Origin: an uncultured Collinsella sp.
Lineage (GTDB): Bacteria; Actinomycetota; Coriobacteriia; Coriobacteriales; Coriobacteriaceae
NCBI GenBank assembly: GCA_902465465.1
Contig: CABQNF010000004.1
Coordinates: forward strand, 1 to 20,667
Direction of reading: 5' to 3'
DNA length: 20,667 bases
Below, one piece after another: positions 1 through 7,554 of this stretch (the stretch's first letter is position 1; every line of letters starts with the position of its first letter). The notes beneath the pieces are model-generated. The model ran no database searches. It saw only the letters and a program-made list of their open reading frames with translations, and was not told where the DNA came from. The translations under genes and the position numbers were made by a program.

Positions 1-53
1 CCGTCGACACCCGCTTTAGGAGAGCGGTGCTCTATCCCCTGAGCTACGGAGGC
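1..53 (-). tRNA. tRNA-Arg (anticodon CCU), 3' part cut by window edge
   Basis: Read on the minus strand from 53, the sequence folds as the 5' part of a tRNA. The acceptor strand is GCCTCCG, the D-arm stem is GCTC/GAGC, and the anticodon stem CCGCT/AGCGG encloses the loop CTCCTAA. The anticodon is CCT, which decodes AGG (arginine). The variable region GTGTC and the first T-arm bases (GACGG) are present; the rest of the T-arm and the 3' acceptor strand lie outside the window. Confidence 0.93.
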
Positions 54-63
54 ATGTTGTACT

Positions 64-92
64 AGTGTAGCAGATTTACGCCGTTGTAATAC
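64..92 (-). promoter_or_regulatory. Candidate promoter of tRNA-Arg
   Basis: On the minus strand a TACACT hexamer (69 to 64) lies 10 bp before the tRNA 5' end, a normal -10 position for a tRNA gene. The region 17 bp upstream (GTATTA, 92 to 87) is a poor -35 match. Support is position and the -10 match only. Confidence 0.35.
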
Positions 93-134
93 AGCGTATA
101 GCCACTCTTCGAAGTTGCGGTGGAACAGCCCTCC

Positions 135-333
135 GGAAAGTGTGTCCCACTATCCAGGCAAATTCTGGGTCAAACTTTCCCAATGGGACCTCGCTGGAAA
201 CTGTGTCCCAGAATTTCGGCTCGAAACGGGACACAGTTTCCCAAACGACCCCGTTCCGGAAACTACATCCCGGAATCGGCGCTCGAACTGGGATGCACTT
301 TCCCGATCGAGCCCCATGGGAAACTGCGTCCCA
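135..333. repeat. Tandem array of about 61-bp palindromic units
   Basis: Boxes like GGAAACTGTGTCCCA start at 135, 196, 258 and 318, a spacing of 60-62 bp. Each of the first three is followed by its inverted partner: 135-149 with 166-180 (13 of 15 match), 196-209 with 228-241 (14 of 14), and 258-271 with 290-303 (12 of 14). The fourth (318-333) is a half unit with no partner. The array fills nearly the whole gap between the DUF956 gene and the tRNA, so transcripts leaving the PTS operon would form consecutive hairpins. There is no T-run typical of an intrinsic terminator, and no coding signal is apparent. Confidence 0.85.
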
Positions 334-355
334 CTTGGGGGGCGCTCTTTAATGA

Positions 356-754
356 CTAGTTGCCTTTGTGGAAGAGGTTTTTGATACCGGAGGGGATGCT
401 CTTGGCGCCCTTGGTCGTTACGTCGATAAAATCGGGCGAACGCACGAGCTTGTCCTCGTCGACGTACTTGCGGACAGCACGAAGCGTCTCTTTGTCGTCG
501 CGCGTCGAAAACGTAAAGTGACCGTTGTCCTTGGTGAAGATGGCAAAACGCGTGATCTTCTTGGTGCCGCGTAAAACCTCGGCGGCAATATAGTCGACCT
601 CATCCCACGGGATTTGAATATAATCCTCGGGATTGCGCTCGTTGTAATACTCGAACGCCTTATTGCCCACCATCACGTTACCGTGGCTGGTAAGCCCCAT
701 CAGGCAGGTTGCCGGCGTTGCCAGATCGACCGTGCTGTTCTGAGATTGCGCCAT
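356..754 (-). CDS. manO: DUF956 family protein (ManO-like), mannose-PTS associated
   Basis: This 132-residue protein matches the DUF956 family, which is encoded at the end of mannose-family PTS operons in many Gram-positive bacteria. Family-like segments include the N-terminus MAQSQNSTVDLATPAT, the VGNKAFEYYNERNPEDYIQIPWDEVDYI region, and FAIFTKDNGHFTFSTRD. Its biochemical role is not settled; it is usually proposed to act as an accessory or regulator of the transporter. I chose the ATG at 754, giving MAQS, because it matches family N-termini and has a GGAGGG about 11 bases upstream. An upstream in-frame start at 805 would place the N-terminus inside the 783-818 hairpin. The gene lies 120 bp after IID and is the last gene of the operon. 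Confidence 0.85.
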   Translation of the reverse strand: MAQSQNSTVDLATPATCLMGLTSHGNVMVGNKAFEYYNERNPEDYIQIPWDEVDYIAAEVLRGTKKITRFAIFTKDNGHFTFSTRDDKETLRAVRKYVDEDKLVRSPDFIDVTTKGAKSIPSGIKNLFHKGN

Positions 755-782
755 GCGCGCCTCGCCCTCCAAATAAAACAAT

Positions 783-818
783 CGGACCGCATCCAGTGTA
801 CCCACCGGGTGCGGTCCG
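783..818 (-). terminator. Intrinsic terminator-like hairpin between IID and manO
   Basis: A perfect 9-bp stem (810-818 pairing with 783-791, CGGACCGCA/TGCGGTCCG) has an 18-nt loop. On the minus strand it is followed by the T-rich run ATTGTTTTATTT. It lies between IID and the DUF956 gene. It therefore probably ends most PTS transcripts and lets only part read through, unless manO has its own promoter. Confidence 0.65.
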
Positions 819-874
819 TTTCAATGGCTCAAAAGCCCTTGCCTAGCAATTCTCGGTCTTAAGCCGAAACGTGC

Positions 875-1795
875 TTACATGAAGCCGCAGACGCGACCGA
901 TGATGCCGATGGCGAAGAGAGCCAGGATGATGACGATCGGGCTGACCTTCTTCTTGAGGAGCTTGCAGACCAGCAGGGTCAGGCACACGGCGGCAAGGCC
1001 GGGGATGAGCTGATCGAGGTTGGCCTGAAGCGTGGTGACCTTCACCTGATCAAGGGCGTTAGCACCGATGGAGTTATACATCGTCAGTGCTTCCTTGATA
1101 CCCTCGGAACCGGAGGGCAGGTTAGCCCAGTCGATAAAGGCGCCAGCAGACTGCGTGACCTTGGAGACGACCGGGGTGAAGGAGATGGACACCCAGCGCT
1201 CGACCAGGGCGCCGATGATGAACATACCCAGGATGGAAGCACCCTCGGTGACCTTGCCCATCAGACCGCCGGAGAGGTCCTTGGCGATGGAGGAGCCGAC
1301 CTTGTAGCCAAACTCCTGCGTGTACCACAGGAAGGCGTAACGGATGATGTTCCACGCGAAGAAGAACAGCAGCGGACCGGCGATGCTGCCGGACAGGGCC
1401 AGGGAAGCGCCCAGAGCACCCAGAATCGGGCGAAGGGTGAACCAGAAGGCGGGGTCGCCGACACCGGCGAGCGGGCCCATCATACCGACCTTGACGCCCT
1501 GAATGGCGACGTCGTCAATCGGGGCACCGTTGGCGCGCTCCTCCTCGAGAGCGAGGGTAACGCCAATGACGGGGGCGGAAACATAGGGGTGGGTGTTATA
1601 GAACTCCAGGTGGCGCTTAAGAGCGGCAATCTGGTCATCCTTGCTGGTGTAGAGCTTCTTGATCGCAGGGATCATTGCGAAGCACCAGCCGCCGTTCTGC
1701 ATACGCTCGTAGTTCCACGAGCCCTGAAGGAACTGATGACGGAAGCAAACCTTCTTGCGGTCAGCCTTGGTGAGCTGAATCTTGTTCTCTGCCAT
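875..1795 (-). CDS. manZ: PTS system mannose-family IID component
   Basis: This 306-residue membrane subunit forms the sugar channel together with IIC in mannose/fructose/sorbose-family phosphotransferase systems. Family features include the soluble N-terminal part with RHQFLQGSWNYERMQNGGWCFAMIPAIKKLY, the segment GPLAGVGDPAFWFTLRPILGALG, and hydrophobic helices in the C-terminal half ending in LLKKKVSPIVIILALFAIGIIGRVCGFM. I chose the ATG at 1795 (MAENK), about 9-12 bases after a GGAGGGGAG ribosome site. A GTG three codons upstream (1804) would overlap that site. IIC ends 16 bp upstream, so translation is probably coupled. Substrate cannot be fixed from sequence; mannose, glucose or glucosamine are usual for the family. 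Confidence 0.93.
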   Translation of the reverse strand: MAENKIQLTKADRKKVCFRHQFLQGSWNYERMQNGGWCFAMIPAIKKLYTSKDDQIAALKRHLEFYNTHPYVSAPVIGVTLALEEERANGAPIDDVAIQGVKVGMMGPLAGVGDPAFWFTLRPILGALGASLALSGSIAGPLLFFFAWNIIRYAFLWYTQEFGYKVGSSIAKDLSGGLMGKVTEGASILGMFIIGALVERWVSISFTPVVSKVTQSAGAFIDWANLPSGSEGIKEALTMYNSIGANALDQVKVTTLQANLDQLIPGLAAVCLTLLVCKLLKKKVSPIVIILALFAIGIIGRVCGFM

Positions 1796-1811
1796 ATGTA
1801 TCACTCCCCTC

Positions 1812-2630
1812 CTACTCGTAATCGTTCAGAATGTCGCCGAGCGGGTCGCCGGAGCCACCGCCCATGCCGCCACCCTGCTTGGCCAGATCCTTAAGGCCAA
1901 GGTAGATGAGGGCAAGGGAGATGCCGATGAGGCCAAGGGCGATCAGCGTGAGCTGAGGGATGGCAGCAAGGACAAAGCCGAGGATGAAGAACGGCCAGGT
2001 CTCCTTGGTGGCCATCATGTTGATGACCATGGCGTAACCGACGGAAGCGACCATGCCGCCGCCGACAGCCATGCCGCCGGACAGCCAGTCGGGCATAGCG
2101 TTAAGCGCGTTGGTAACGGCCTCGGCCGGGATGATGCACAGAAGTACTGCCGGGATGGCGATACGAAGGCCCTGCATGAGGATGGCAGCGTACTGCCAGC
2201 GCTCGATGCCGGAGAAGTCGCCCTTCTCGGCGCAACCGTCCATGGCGTGAGCGATAGCGGTAGCAATGGTACGGCAGATCATGGTCAGGAACAGACCAGC
2301 GACCGACAGCGGGACGGCGACGGCGATGGCCGCGGTAACGGCCTTGGCCGAATCAGTGGCGCCGCCGTTGAGGGCGAGCACCATGATGATCGAAGAAGCG
2401 ACCGAGGCCAGAGCGGCGTCAGGCGCGACAGCGGCGCCGACGTTAGCCCAGCCAAGGGCCATCATCTGGAGCGAACCGCCCAGGAGGATGCCCTCCTGAA
2501 GGTGACCGGTTACGAGACCGATAAGCGTGCATGCCACGAGCGGCTGATGGAACTGGAACTCATCCAGAATGCCTTCCATACCGGCAAGCAACGCGACAAT
2601 CGCAACAAGCAGAATAGTGATTGCAGACAT
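1812..2630 (-). CDS. manY: PTS system mannose/sorbose-family IIC component
   Basis: This 272-residue, very hydrophobic permease subunit partners IID. It opens with MSAITILLVAIVALLAGMEG, and the GHLQEGILLGGSLQMMALGWANVGAAVAPDAALASV region is typical of the IIC family. Several membrane helices follow, and the C-terminal tail is glycine-rich and acidic (GGGMGGGSGDPLGDILNDYE). The ATG at 2630 follows a clear AGGAGGG ribosome site. IIAB ends 18 bp upstream and IID starts 16 bp downstream, so the three genes form a tight operon. Length is usual for the family. Confidence 0.93.
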   Translation of the reverse strand: MSAITILLVAIVALLAGMEGILDEFQFHQPLVACTLIGLVTGHLQEGILLGGSLQMMALGWANVGAAVAPDAALASVASSIIMVLALNGGATDSAKAVTAAIAVAVPLSVAGLFLTMICRTIATAIAHAMDGCAEKGDFSGIERWQYAAILMQGLRIAIPAVLLCIIPAEAVTNALNAMPDWLSGGMAVGGGMVASVGYAMVINMMATKETWPFFILGFVLAAIPQLTLIALGLIGISLALIYLGLKDLAKQGGGMGGGSGDPLGDILNDYE

Positions 2631-2648
2631 GTATCGGACCCTCCTTTA

Positions 2649-3638
2649 CTATGCTTGAGCGGCCAGTTCGGCCTTAGCTTTCTTCAACATGGCGTCGAGA
2701 TCCTCGGAGGAATCCGAAGGAACCTTGCGGACCTCGAACTTGACGCCCTTGGCCTTGAGAGCCTCGAGAGTCTTGACATCGTCATCGCCCATAGCGACGG
2801 CGTTGGTGACGACGACCTTGCCCTTGGAGTGAGCCATGGAACCGATGTTGACTTCCTTGATGTCGACGCCGGCCTCGATGGCCCTGAGCAGATCCTGCGG
2901 GTTCTCGAAGAGCAGCATGGCCTTGGTGTCACCAAAGCGCGTGTCCTTGACGACCTCGGCCATCTTCTTGATGGGCACGACGTTGGCATGGACTCCCGGA
3001 GGGGCAGCCTGCTCGATCATGGTCTTGCGGAGCTCGTCGTGAGCAACGCCGTCGGAAACCACGATGATGCGGTTGGGGTTGATCTGCTTGGTCCACGTGG
3101 TGGCCACCTGACCATGAAGCAGACGGGTGTCGATACGGACGTGGGCGATCTTGATGTGCCCATCGCCGATGACCGTTCCCGGAGGGATGGCGCCTGCAGG
3201 AGCAGCGGCGGCCGCAGCCGGCTTCTTCTCCTCGGGCTCCAGAGACTCGGGCTTGACACGCACGCCAGCCTTAGCCTCAGTCACGAGATGTTTTGCGATC
3301 GCATGTGCAGTGTTCTTTGCGTCAAAGCGCTGCGAATATGCCTCGATGAGCATAGGCAGGTTGACACCGGTGACGATAGCCCAGGAATCGTGGCCCTCGA
3401 TGAGCCCGCTGATCTGGTTGAACGGCGTGCCGCCCCACAGATCAACGAGGAAGAGCACCTGCTCCTGGTCCTCGAAGGAAGCGACTGCTTCCTCGACCTT
3501 GGCACGGAAATCGTCGGGGCCCATGCTCGGCTCGAGCGAGACCACGGCAACAGACGGCTGATCGCCAAAGACCATCGAGCCCGTCTGCTTGATTCCAGCT
3601 GCCAAGTCCCCGTGGCTAGCAAGAACAATACTTACCAT
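2649..3638 (-). CDS. manX: PTS system mannose-family fused IIAB component
   Basis: This 329-residue cytoplasmic protein carries two phosphotransfer domains. IIA spans about 1-125, with the phosphohistidine in IVLASHG (His9) and the LVDLWGGTPFN segment. A charged, Ala/Pro-rich linker (about 130-155) leads to IIB (about 160-329), with its phosphohistidine in RIDTRLLHGQVATTW (His175). Phosphate passes from HPr to IIA, to IIB, then to the sugar entering through IIC/IID. I chose the ATG at 3638, 7 bases after GGAGG. The GTG directly before it (3641) would leave only 4 bases of spacing. It is first in the operon, behind a 5' region holding a TATAAT box. Confidence 0.94.
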   Translation of the reverse strand: MVSIVLASHGDLAAGIKQTGSMVFGDQPSVAVVSLEPSMGPDDFRAKVEEAVASFEDQEQVLFLVDLWGGTPFNQISGLIEGHDSWAIVTGVNLPMLIEAYSQRFDAKNTAHAIAKHLVTEAKAGVRVKPESLEPEEKKPAAAAAAPAGAIPPGTVIGDGHIKIAHVRIDTRLLHGQVATTWTKQINPNRIIVVSDGVAHDELRKTMIEQAAPPGVHANVVPIKKMAEVVKDTRFGDTKAMLLFENPQDLLRAIEAGVDIKEVNIGSMAHSKGKVVVTNAVAMGDDDVKTLEALKAKGVKFEVRKVPSDSSEDLDAMLKKAKAELAAQA

Positions 3639-3975
3639 CACATAACCTCCTTTTTGTCTACGTATTTCCTACACGACATGAAAGGATTATACCTGTTTGG
3701 ATTGTGGAATTATAGCTAAATTCGCAAAAGGTTGGATTATTTGTTTAAACGTCTAAGTTTGTTACAAATTGATTACGTTGCCGGTTTACAGCTTATTGCC
3801 TGCTAAAACGTGATTTGCTGATTACTTTCAAAGACATAAAAAGGTGCACTGTTCGTTAAGACCTCTTTTAGGTGGATCTCAATGCGTCTGCGTGCCACCA
3901 TTTTGTTTAAACAGACATGACTTGACTAACCGAAGCAAATATGTTTAGAACTCTAGCCCATGTAGTCATTGGATG
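3639..3975. other. 337-bp AT-rich gap upstream of the PTS operon
   Basis: No gene is visible. The gap is clearly more AT-rich than its surroundings and lies between the end of hypA and the start of the PTS operon. It holds the PTS promoter region near 3686-3714 and two copies of the palindrome GTTTAAAC, each inside TTTGTTTAAAC (ending at 3750 and 3912), 162 bp apart. I found no convincing intrinsic terminator for hypA; the only candidate is a weak stem followed by a T5 run on the minus strand near 3839-3862. Confidence 0.6.
3686..3714 (-). promoter_or_regulatory. Candidate promoter of the PTS operon
   Basis: On the minus strand a perfect TATAAT (3691 to 3686) lies about 48 bp before the IIAB start codon. 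A second TATAAT lies at 3714 to 3709. Neither has a good TTGACA-like -35 at 16-18 bp, which would fit a promoter needing an activator; that is inference. Confidence 0.45.
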
Positions 3976-4404
3976 TTAGGCGATGTGGAGAGGGTTGGCG
4001 GCGTCGACGGCATCGGGGGCGTCGGAGAGGCCGTCAGGAGCAGCGTCTGCCGGGTCCTCGTCGGGGGTCTCGATCTGTTTGATCATTACCTCTTGGCCCT
4101 GCAGCAAATAGGTCTCGCCGCTACCGCACTGGGGACAGGTCTTGCCGTGCTCGACCGTCGCGTAGTCGCAGCCGCACGCCTCGCAATGTGTCACGGCCTC
4201 GACGGGCTCCACGATAAGCTCCGCGCCCTCGGTTATAGGCTTTTTATCTGCTGCCCAGCGCCAAGCGTCGAGCAGCAAGTCGGGAACGACGCCCGAGACC
4301 TCGCCCAGTAGCAACGTCACGCTCGAAACGCGACGCACGCCATGAGCGCGCGCCACATTCTCGACATCGCGAATAATGTGATACACAATCCCTAATTCAT
4401 GCAA
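3976..4404 (-). CDS. hypA: Hydrogenase maturation nickel metallochaperone HypA
   Basis: This 142-residue protein delivers nickel during [NiFe]-hydrogenase maturation, normally with HypB. The N-terminus MHELGIV keeps His2, the nickel ligand, and Glu3. The structural zinc site is two CxxC pairs, Cys74/Cys77 and Cys90/Cys93. Residues 110-142 form an acidic Asp/Ala/Pro tail beyond the usual end of the family (about 113-120 residues). The start is a TTG at 4404, chosen because it restores the invariant MHE. The nearby ATG at 4400 is out of frame and reaches a stop after two codons. GAAAGG lies about 8 bases upstream. No hypB or hydrogenase gene is in the window. A 262-bp hairpin-rich leader separates it from the oxidoreductase upstream. 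Confidence 0.9.
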   Translation of the reverse strand: MHELGIVYHIIRDVENVARAHGVRRVSSVTLLLGEVSGVVPDLLLDAWRWAADKKPITEGAELIVEPVEAVTHCEACGCDYATVEHGKTCPQCGSGETYLLQGQEVMIKQIETPDEDPADAAPDGLSDAPDAVDAANPLHIA

Positions 4405-4484
4405 GGCGAATACCTTTCAACAATGGTTGATGCGATGTCAGCCAAACGTCAGCGAGCGGCGATCCAGGTGCCCCAGCTTTCCTT

Positions 4485-4582
4485 CCGCCGTTCTAACGAA
4501 CGGCGGTCGGCTCGACGCTGCGCGAGCCCCAGGCGGACGATCTGCCTTTCAATCGTCGGGCATGGGCAAAAGCCCTATGCCC
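4485..4582 (-). other. Row of four hairpins in the hypA leader
   Basis: In minus-strand order, four stem-loops follow each other: 4582-4558 (10 bp with one bulged base, TTTT loop), 4557-4536 (6 bp), 4528-4508 (6 bp, GGCTCG/CGAGCC) and 4506-4485 (9 bp perfect, CCGCCGTTC/GAACGGCGG, 4-nt loop). CTGGGGC occurs twice, between the hairpins and after the last one. No T-run follows any stem, so they are not standard terminators. I do not recognise a known riboswitch class. The first hairpin may lie inside a tiny open frame that overlaps the oxidoreductase end. Confidence 0.45.
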
Positions 4583-4666
4583 TCCTCTTTCAAGGCACCT
4601 CGCCACGCCTGGGACTCGCTCGCTGTCCAACCGCTCTCTGCGCCGTTCTCCTGCTTGTTACGTTTC

Positions 4667-7444
4667 TTACTTCTTCCCAAATTTAATCTTGATGGCGCGC
4701 TTGAGGGCATACTTGCCGAGGCTTGGGAGCTTTTGTTCGTATTTGACCATCGTTGAGCACTCGGGGCGGTCGCGATCCAGATGGATGGCGTCAAACGCGC
4801 ACTTGGTGGTGCACAGGCCGCAGCCGATGCACTTGTTGGGATCGACGATTGAGGCACCGCAGCCCAGGCAGCGGGCGGTCTCGGCGCGCACCTGCTCCTC
4901 GGTAAAGGTCTCAACGTACTCGCTAAACGGCGCGGCCTTCTCGCGTTCGCGGTCCACATGCGCAACCTCGCGGCTCGCGTTATCGTAGCTCTCGAGCACA
5001 ACGTCGTCGCGGTCGAGCGCGGTGTAGCGGCGCTGATTGCGGCCGATGGTGAGCGTAGAGCCCGGCTGCACAAAGCGATGGATGGACACCGCAGCCTCGT
5101 GACCGGCGGCGATGGCATCGATAGCAAAGCTCGGACCGGTATAGACGTCGCCGCCTACAAAGATGTCTGGCTCGGCGGTCTGATAGGTCTGGGGATCGGC
5201 AAGGGCGCCCTGACCGCGGCCGAGCTCCACCTTGGAGCCAGCCAGCAGGTCGCCCCACACAATGGACTGGCCAATCGACATGACGACACGGTCGGCATCG
5301 ACACGGCGCAGATCGTTCTCATCGTACTCGGGCGCAAAACGACCCTCGTCGTCATAGGCGCGCGTGCAGCGCTTAAAGGTGATGCCGCACACACGACCGG
5401 CCTCGTCCAGGTGAACCTCCTTGGGACCCCAGCCGCAGCTGATGTGCGCGCCGTCCTCAACGGCCTCGCGACGCTCCTCCTCGCTGGCGGGCATCTGCGC
5501 CTCGCTCTCCAGGCAGAACATCTCAACGTGCTCGGAGCCCAGACGGCAAGCGTTGCGGGCCACGTCGATGGCCACGTTGCCGCCGCCCACCACGATGGTG
5601 CGGCCGGGCAGCGCGTCGACCTTGCCGCTGTTGACCTCGCGCAAGAAGTCGACGGCCACGGTCACATCCTCGGCATCCTCGCCCGGAATGCCGGCAAGGC
5701 GGCCGCCCTGGCAGCCAATGGCCACGTAGAAGGCCTTAAAGCCCTGCGCGCGCAGCTCGTCGAGCGTCACGTCGCGACCGACCTCCACGCCATAGCGGAA
5801 CTCGGCGCCCATCAGGCGAATGATCTCGACCTCGGCCTCGATAACATCCTTCTGCAGCTTAAAGCTGGGAATGCCATAGGTGAGCATGCCGCCCGGGCGC
5901 TCGTTTTTCTCGAACACGACGGGTTTGTAGCCCTTCTCGGCCAGATAGAAGGCGCAGGACAGACCAGCCGGACCGGCGCCGATGATGGCAATCTTCTGGT
6001 CGAAGCCGCCGACACGCGTCGGGGTCACCACAGGTGGGACATAGCGAGTCGCGGCATCCAGATCGCGCTGGGCTATGAACTTCTTGACCTCGTCGATGGC
6101 CACGGCGGCGTCCACACGGCCGCGGGTACAGGCATCCTCACAGCGGCGGTTGCACACACGGCCGCAGATAGCGGGCAGCGGGTTCTCGCGCTTAATGAGT
6201 GCTAGGGCCTCGTCATAGCGACCCTGAGCCGCGAGCTTCAAATAGCCCTGAACGGCAACGTGCGCGGGACAGGCCGTCTTGCAGGGAGCGGTGCCGGACT
6301 TGTGCGTCTCGATGCGGTTGTCGTTGCGGTAGTTGGGCGACCACTTGGTGTGGTCCCACTTGGTGGCGTCGGGCAGCTCCTGGCGCGGATACTCGGGCAC
6401 CTGTCCGCCGGCCTTTTTGCTGCAGAGCTTCTGGCCGAGCTTGGCGGCGCCGGCCGGGCACACCTCAACGCAGCGACCGCAGGCAACGCACTTGTCCTTC
6501 TCGACCTTGGCGACATAGGCCGAGCGCGACAGGTTGGGCGTGTTGAACAGCTGAGAGGTGCGCAGGGCGTAGCACACGTTGACGTTGCAGTTGCAGATAG
6601 CGAAGATCTTGTTCTCGCCGTCGATATTGGTGATCTGGTGCACAAAGCCGTTGTCCTCGGCCTGGCGCAGGATGTCGTAGACCTCGTCGCGCGTCACGTA
6701 ATGGCCGCGGTCGGTCTCAACCACATAGTCGGCCATATCGCCCACGCCGATGCACCAGTCGGCGGGGTCGTCGGCGCAGCCCTCACCCATCACGCGACGG
6801 CTCGCGCGGCAGCTGCAGGTGCTAGCGGCATATTTGCCATCGTATTTGTCGAGCCAGTGCTCGATATGCTCGATCGGCACCGAGGTGCTCGCGGCGTCGA
6901 TGGCCTTCTCGACCGGAATGACGTGCATGCCGATGCCGGCGCCTCCGGGCGGCACCATCGGCGTGGCCTTGGACAGCGGTCCCTTGGACGCCTGCTCAAA
7001 GAACTTGGCATAGACCGGGTGCTCCTCGAGCTGGCTCACGCGCATGTTGAGGAACTCGGCAGAACCCGGCACCAGCATGGGCAACACCCATTGCTTGGCG
7101 CGCTCGGGGTTTTCCCAGTTGTACTCGAGCAGACCCGTGTAGCTCATGTCGTCGAGCATCTTCTCGATCTGGGTCTCGGGCATGCCGGTGAGCTTGGCCA
7201 TCTCGGGCAGCGTATAGGGACGGCGCATCTTCATCTTGCAGAGCACTTCGGCCTGCTCGTCGGTCGCGGCCTCGGCAAACGACCAGTACTCGTAGCCCAA
7301 CAGCTCGTCGCGATGCAGCAGACGGTTGGTGCAGTGCTCGCACAGCTTGACGATGGCCTCGCGCGGATGCTCCGGCAGCGGCGGCACGAACTCCGAACCG
7401 ATGTCGGGCTCGGTGTAGCTAATCCCCGGTCCGTTGAGAATCAT
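4667..7444 (-). CDS. FAD/NAD(P)-dependent multi-[4Fe-4S] oxidoreductase (GltD/NfnB type)
   Basis: This 925-residue cytoplasmic protein is probably an electron-transfer oxidoreductase. Residues 75-125 resemble a winged-helix segment. A Cys-rich block follows (CSCR at 210-213, CNCNVNVC at 284-291). A ferredoxin-type cluster has Cys319, 322, 325 and 329. A GltD-like cluster domain has Cys388, 392, 427, 431, 435 and 439. The FAD fold has GAGPAG (489-494), the NAD(P) fold GGGNVAID (620-627), and the second FAD motif starts at GGDVYTGPS (764-772). The C-terminus adds Cys859/862 and a ferredoxin set at 872, 875, 878 and 882. The core is that of glutamate synthase beta and NfnB subunits; no glutamate synthase alpha gene is nearby, so a different partner is likely. 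I chose ATG 7444, behind AGAAGGG. Longer starts would run into the operators. Confidence 0.85.
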   Translation of the reverse strand: MILNGPGISYTEPDIGSEFVPPLPEHPREAIVKLCEHCTNRLLHRDELLGYEYWSFAEAATDEQAEVLCKMKMRRPYTLPEMAKLTGMPETQIEKMLDDMSYTGLLEYNWENPERAKQWVLPMLVPGSAEFLNMRVSQLEEHPVYAKFFEQASKGPLSKATPMVPPGGAGIGMHVIPVEKAIDAASTSVPIEHIEHWLDKYDGKYAASTCSCRASRRVMGEGCADDPADWCIGVGDMADYVVETDRGHYVTRDEVYDILRQAEDNGFVHQITNIDGENKIFAICNCNVNVCYALRTSQLFNTPNLSRSAYVAKVEKDKCVACGRCVEVCPAGAAKLGQKLCSKKAGGQVPEYPRQELPDATKWDHTKWSPNYRNDNRIETHKSGTAPCKTACPAHVAVQGYLKLAAQGRYDEALALIKRENPLPAICGRVCNRRCEDACTRGRVDAAVAIDEVKKFIAQRDLDAATRYVPPVVTPTRVGGFDQKIAIIGAGPAGLSCAFYLAEKGYKPVVFEKNERPGGMLTYGIPSFKLQKDVIEAEVEIIRLMGAEFRYGVEVGRDVTLDELRAQGFKAFYVAIGCQGGRLAGIPGEDAEDVTVAVDFLREVNSGKVDALPGRTIVVGGGNVAIDVARNACRLGSEHVEMFCLESEAQMPASEEERREAVEDGAHISCGWGPKEVHLDEAGRVCGITFKRCTRAYDDEGRFAPEYDENDLRRVDADRVVMSIGQSIVWGDLLAGSKVELGRGQGALADPQTYQTAEPDIFVGGDVYTGPSFAIDAIAAGHEAAVSIHRFVQPGSTLTIGRNQRRYTALDRDDVVLESYDNASREVAHVDREREKAAPFSEYVETFTEEQVRAETARCLGCGASIVDPNKCIGCGLCTTKCAFDAIHLDRDRPECSTMVKYEQKLPSLGKYALKRAIKIKFGKK

Positions 7445-7537
7445 GGTTGTCCCTTCTCTTGCCACAGCCCGGCGAGACCGCGGCACCCCTCTTTTTTGCA
7501 GGCCGGGCATGCCCCCATGCCGTTCACCCGCCATTAG

Positions 7538-7552
7538 TTGACATTGTGTCAA
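7538..7552. promoter_or_regulatory. Candidate TetR operator 1
   Basis: Perfect palindrome TTGACATTGTGTCAA: 6-bp arms and a 3-bp centre. It lies between the divergent oxidoreductase and TetR genes and has the same architecture as the palindrome at 7561-7575, with centres 23 bp apart. Binding by the adjacent TetR protein is inferred. Confidence 0.65.
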
Positions 7553-7554
7553 AA

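Noticed and set aside
135..333. CRISPR array
   Set aside because: The units are palindromic with spaced arms and similar sequence throughout; there are no unique spacers between identical direct repeats and no cas genes.
1782..3719. Long plus-strand open frame antisense to the PTS genes
   Set aside because: The minus-strand proteins match known PTS families across the same bases; the plus frame is low-complexity and repetitive, as expected of a high-GC shadow.
3639..3975. Sigma-54 promoter for the PTS operon, as in LevR/ManR-controlled systems
   Set aside because: No TGGCAC-N5-TTGCA-like element was seen upstream of IIAB, and no LevR-type regulator is in the window.
4549..4686. Tiny minus-strand frame overlapping the oxidoreductase end (about 43 codons from a TTG, ending LLPMPDD)
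   Set aside because: No ribosome site, a non-ATG start inside another gene, and no recognisable family. The sequence reads plausibly but cannot be supported.
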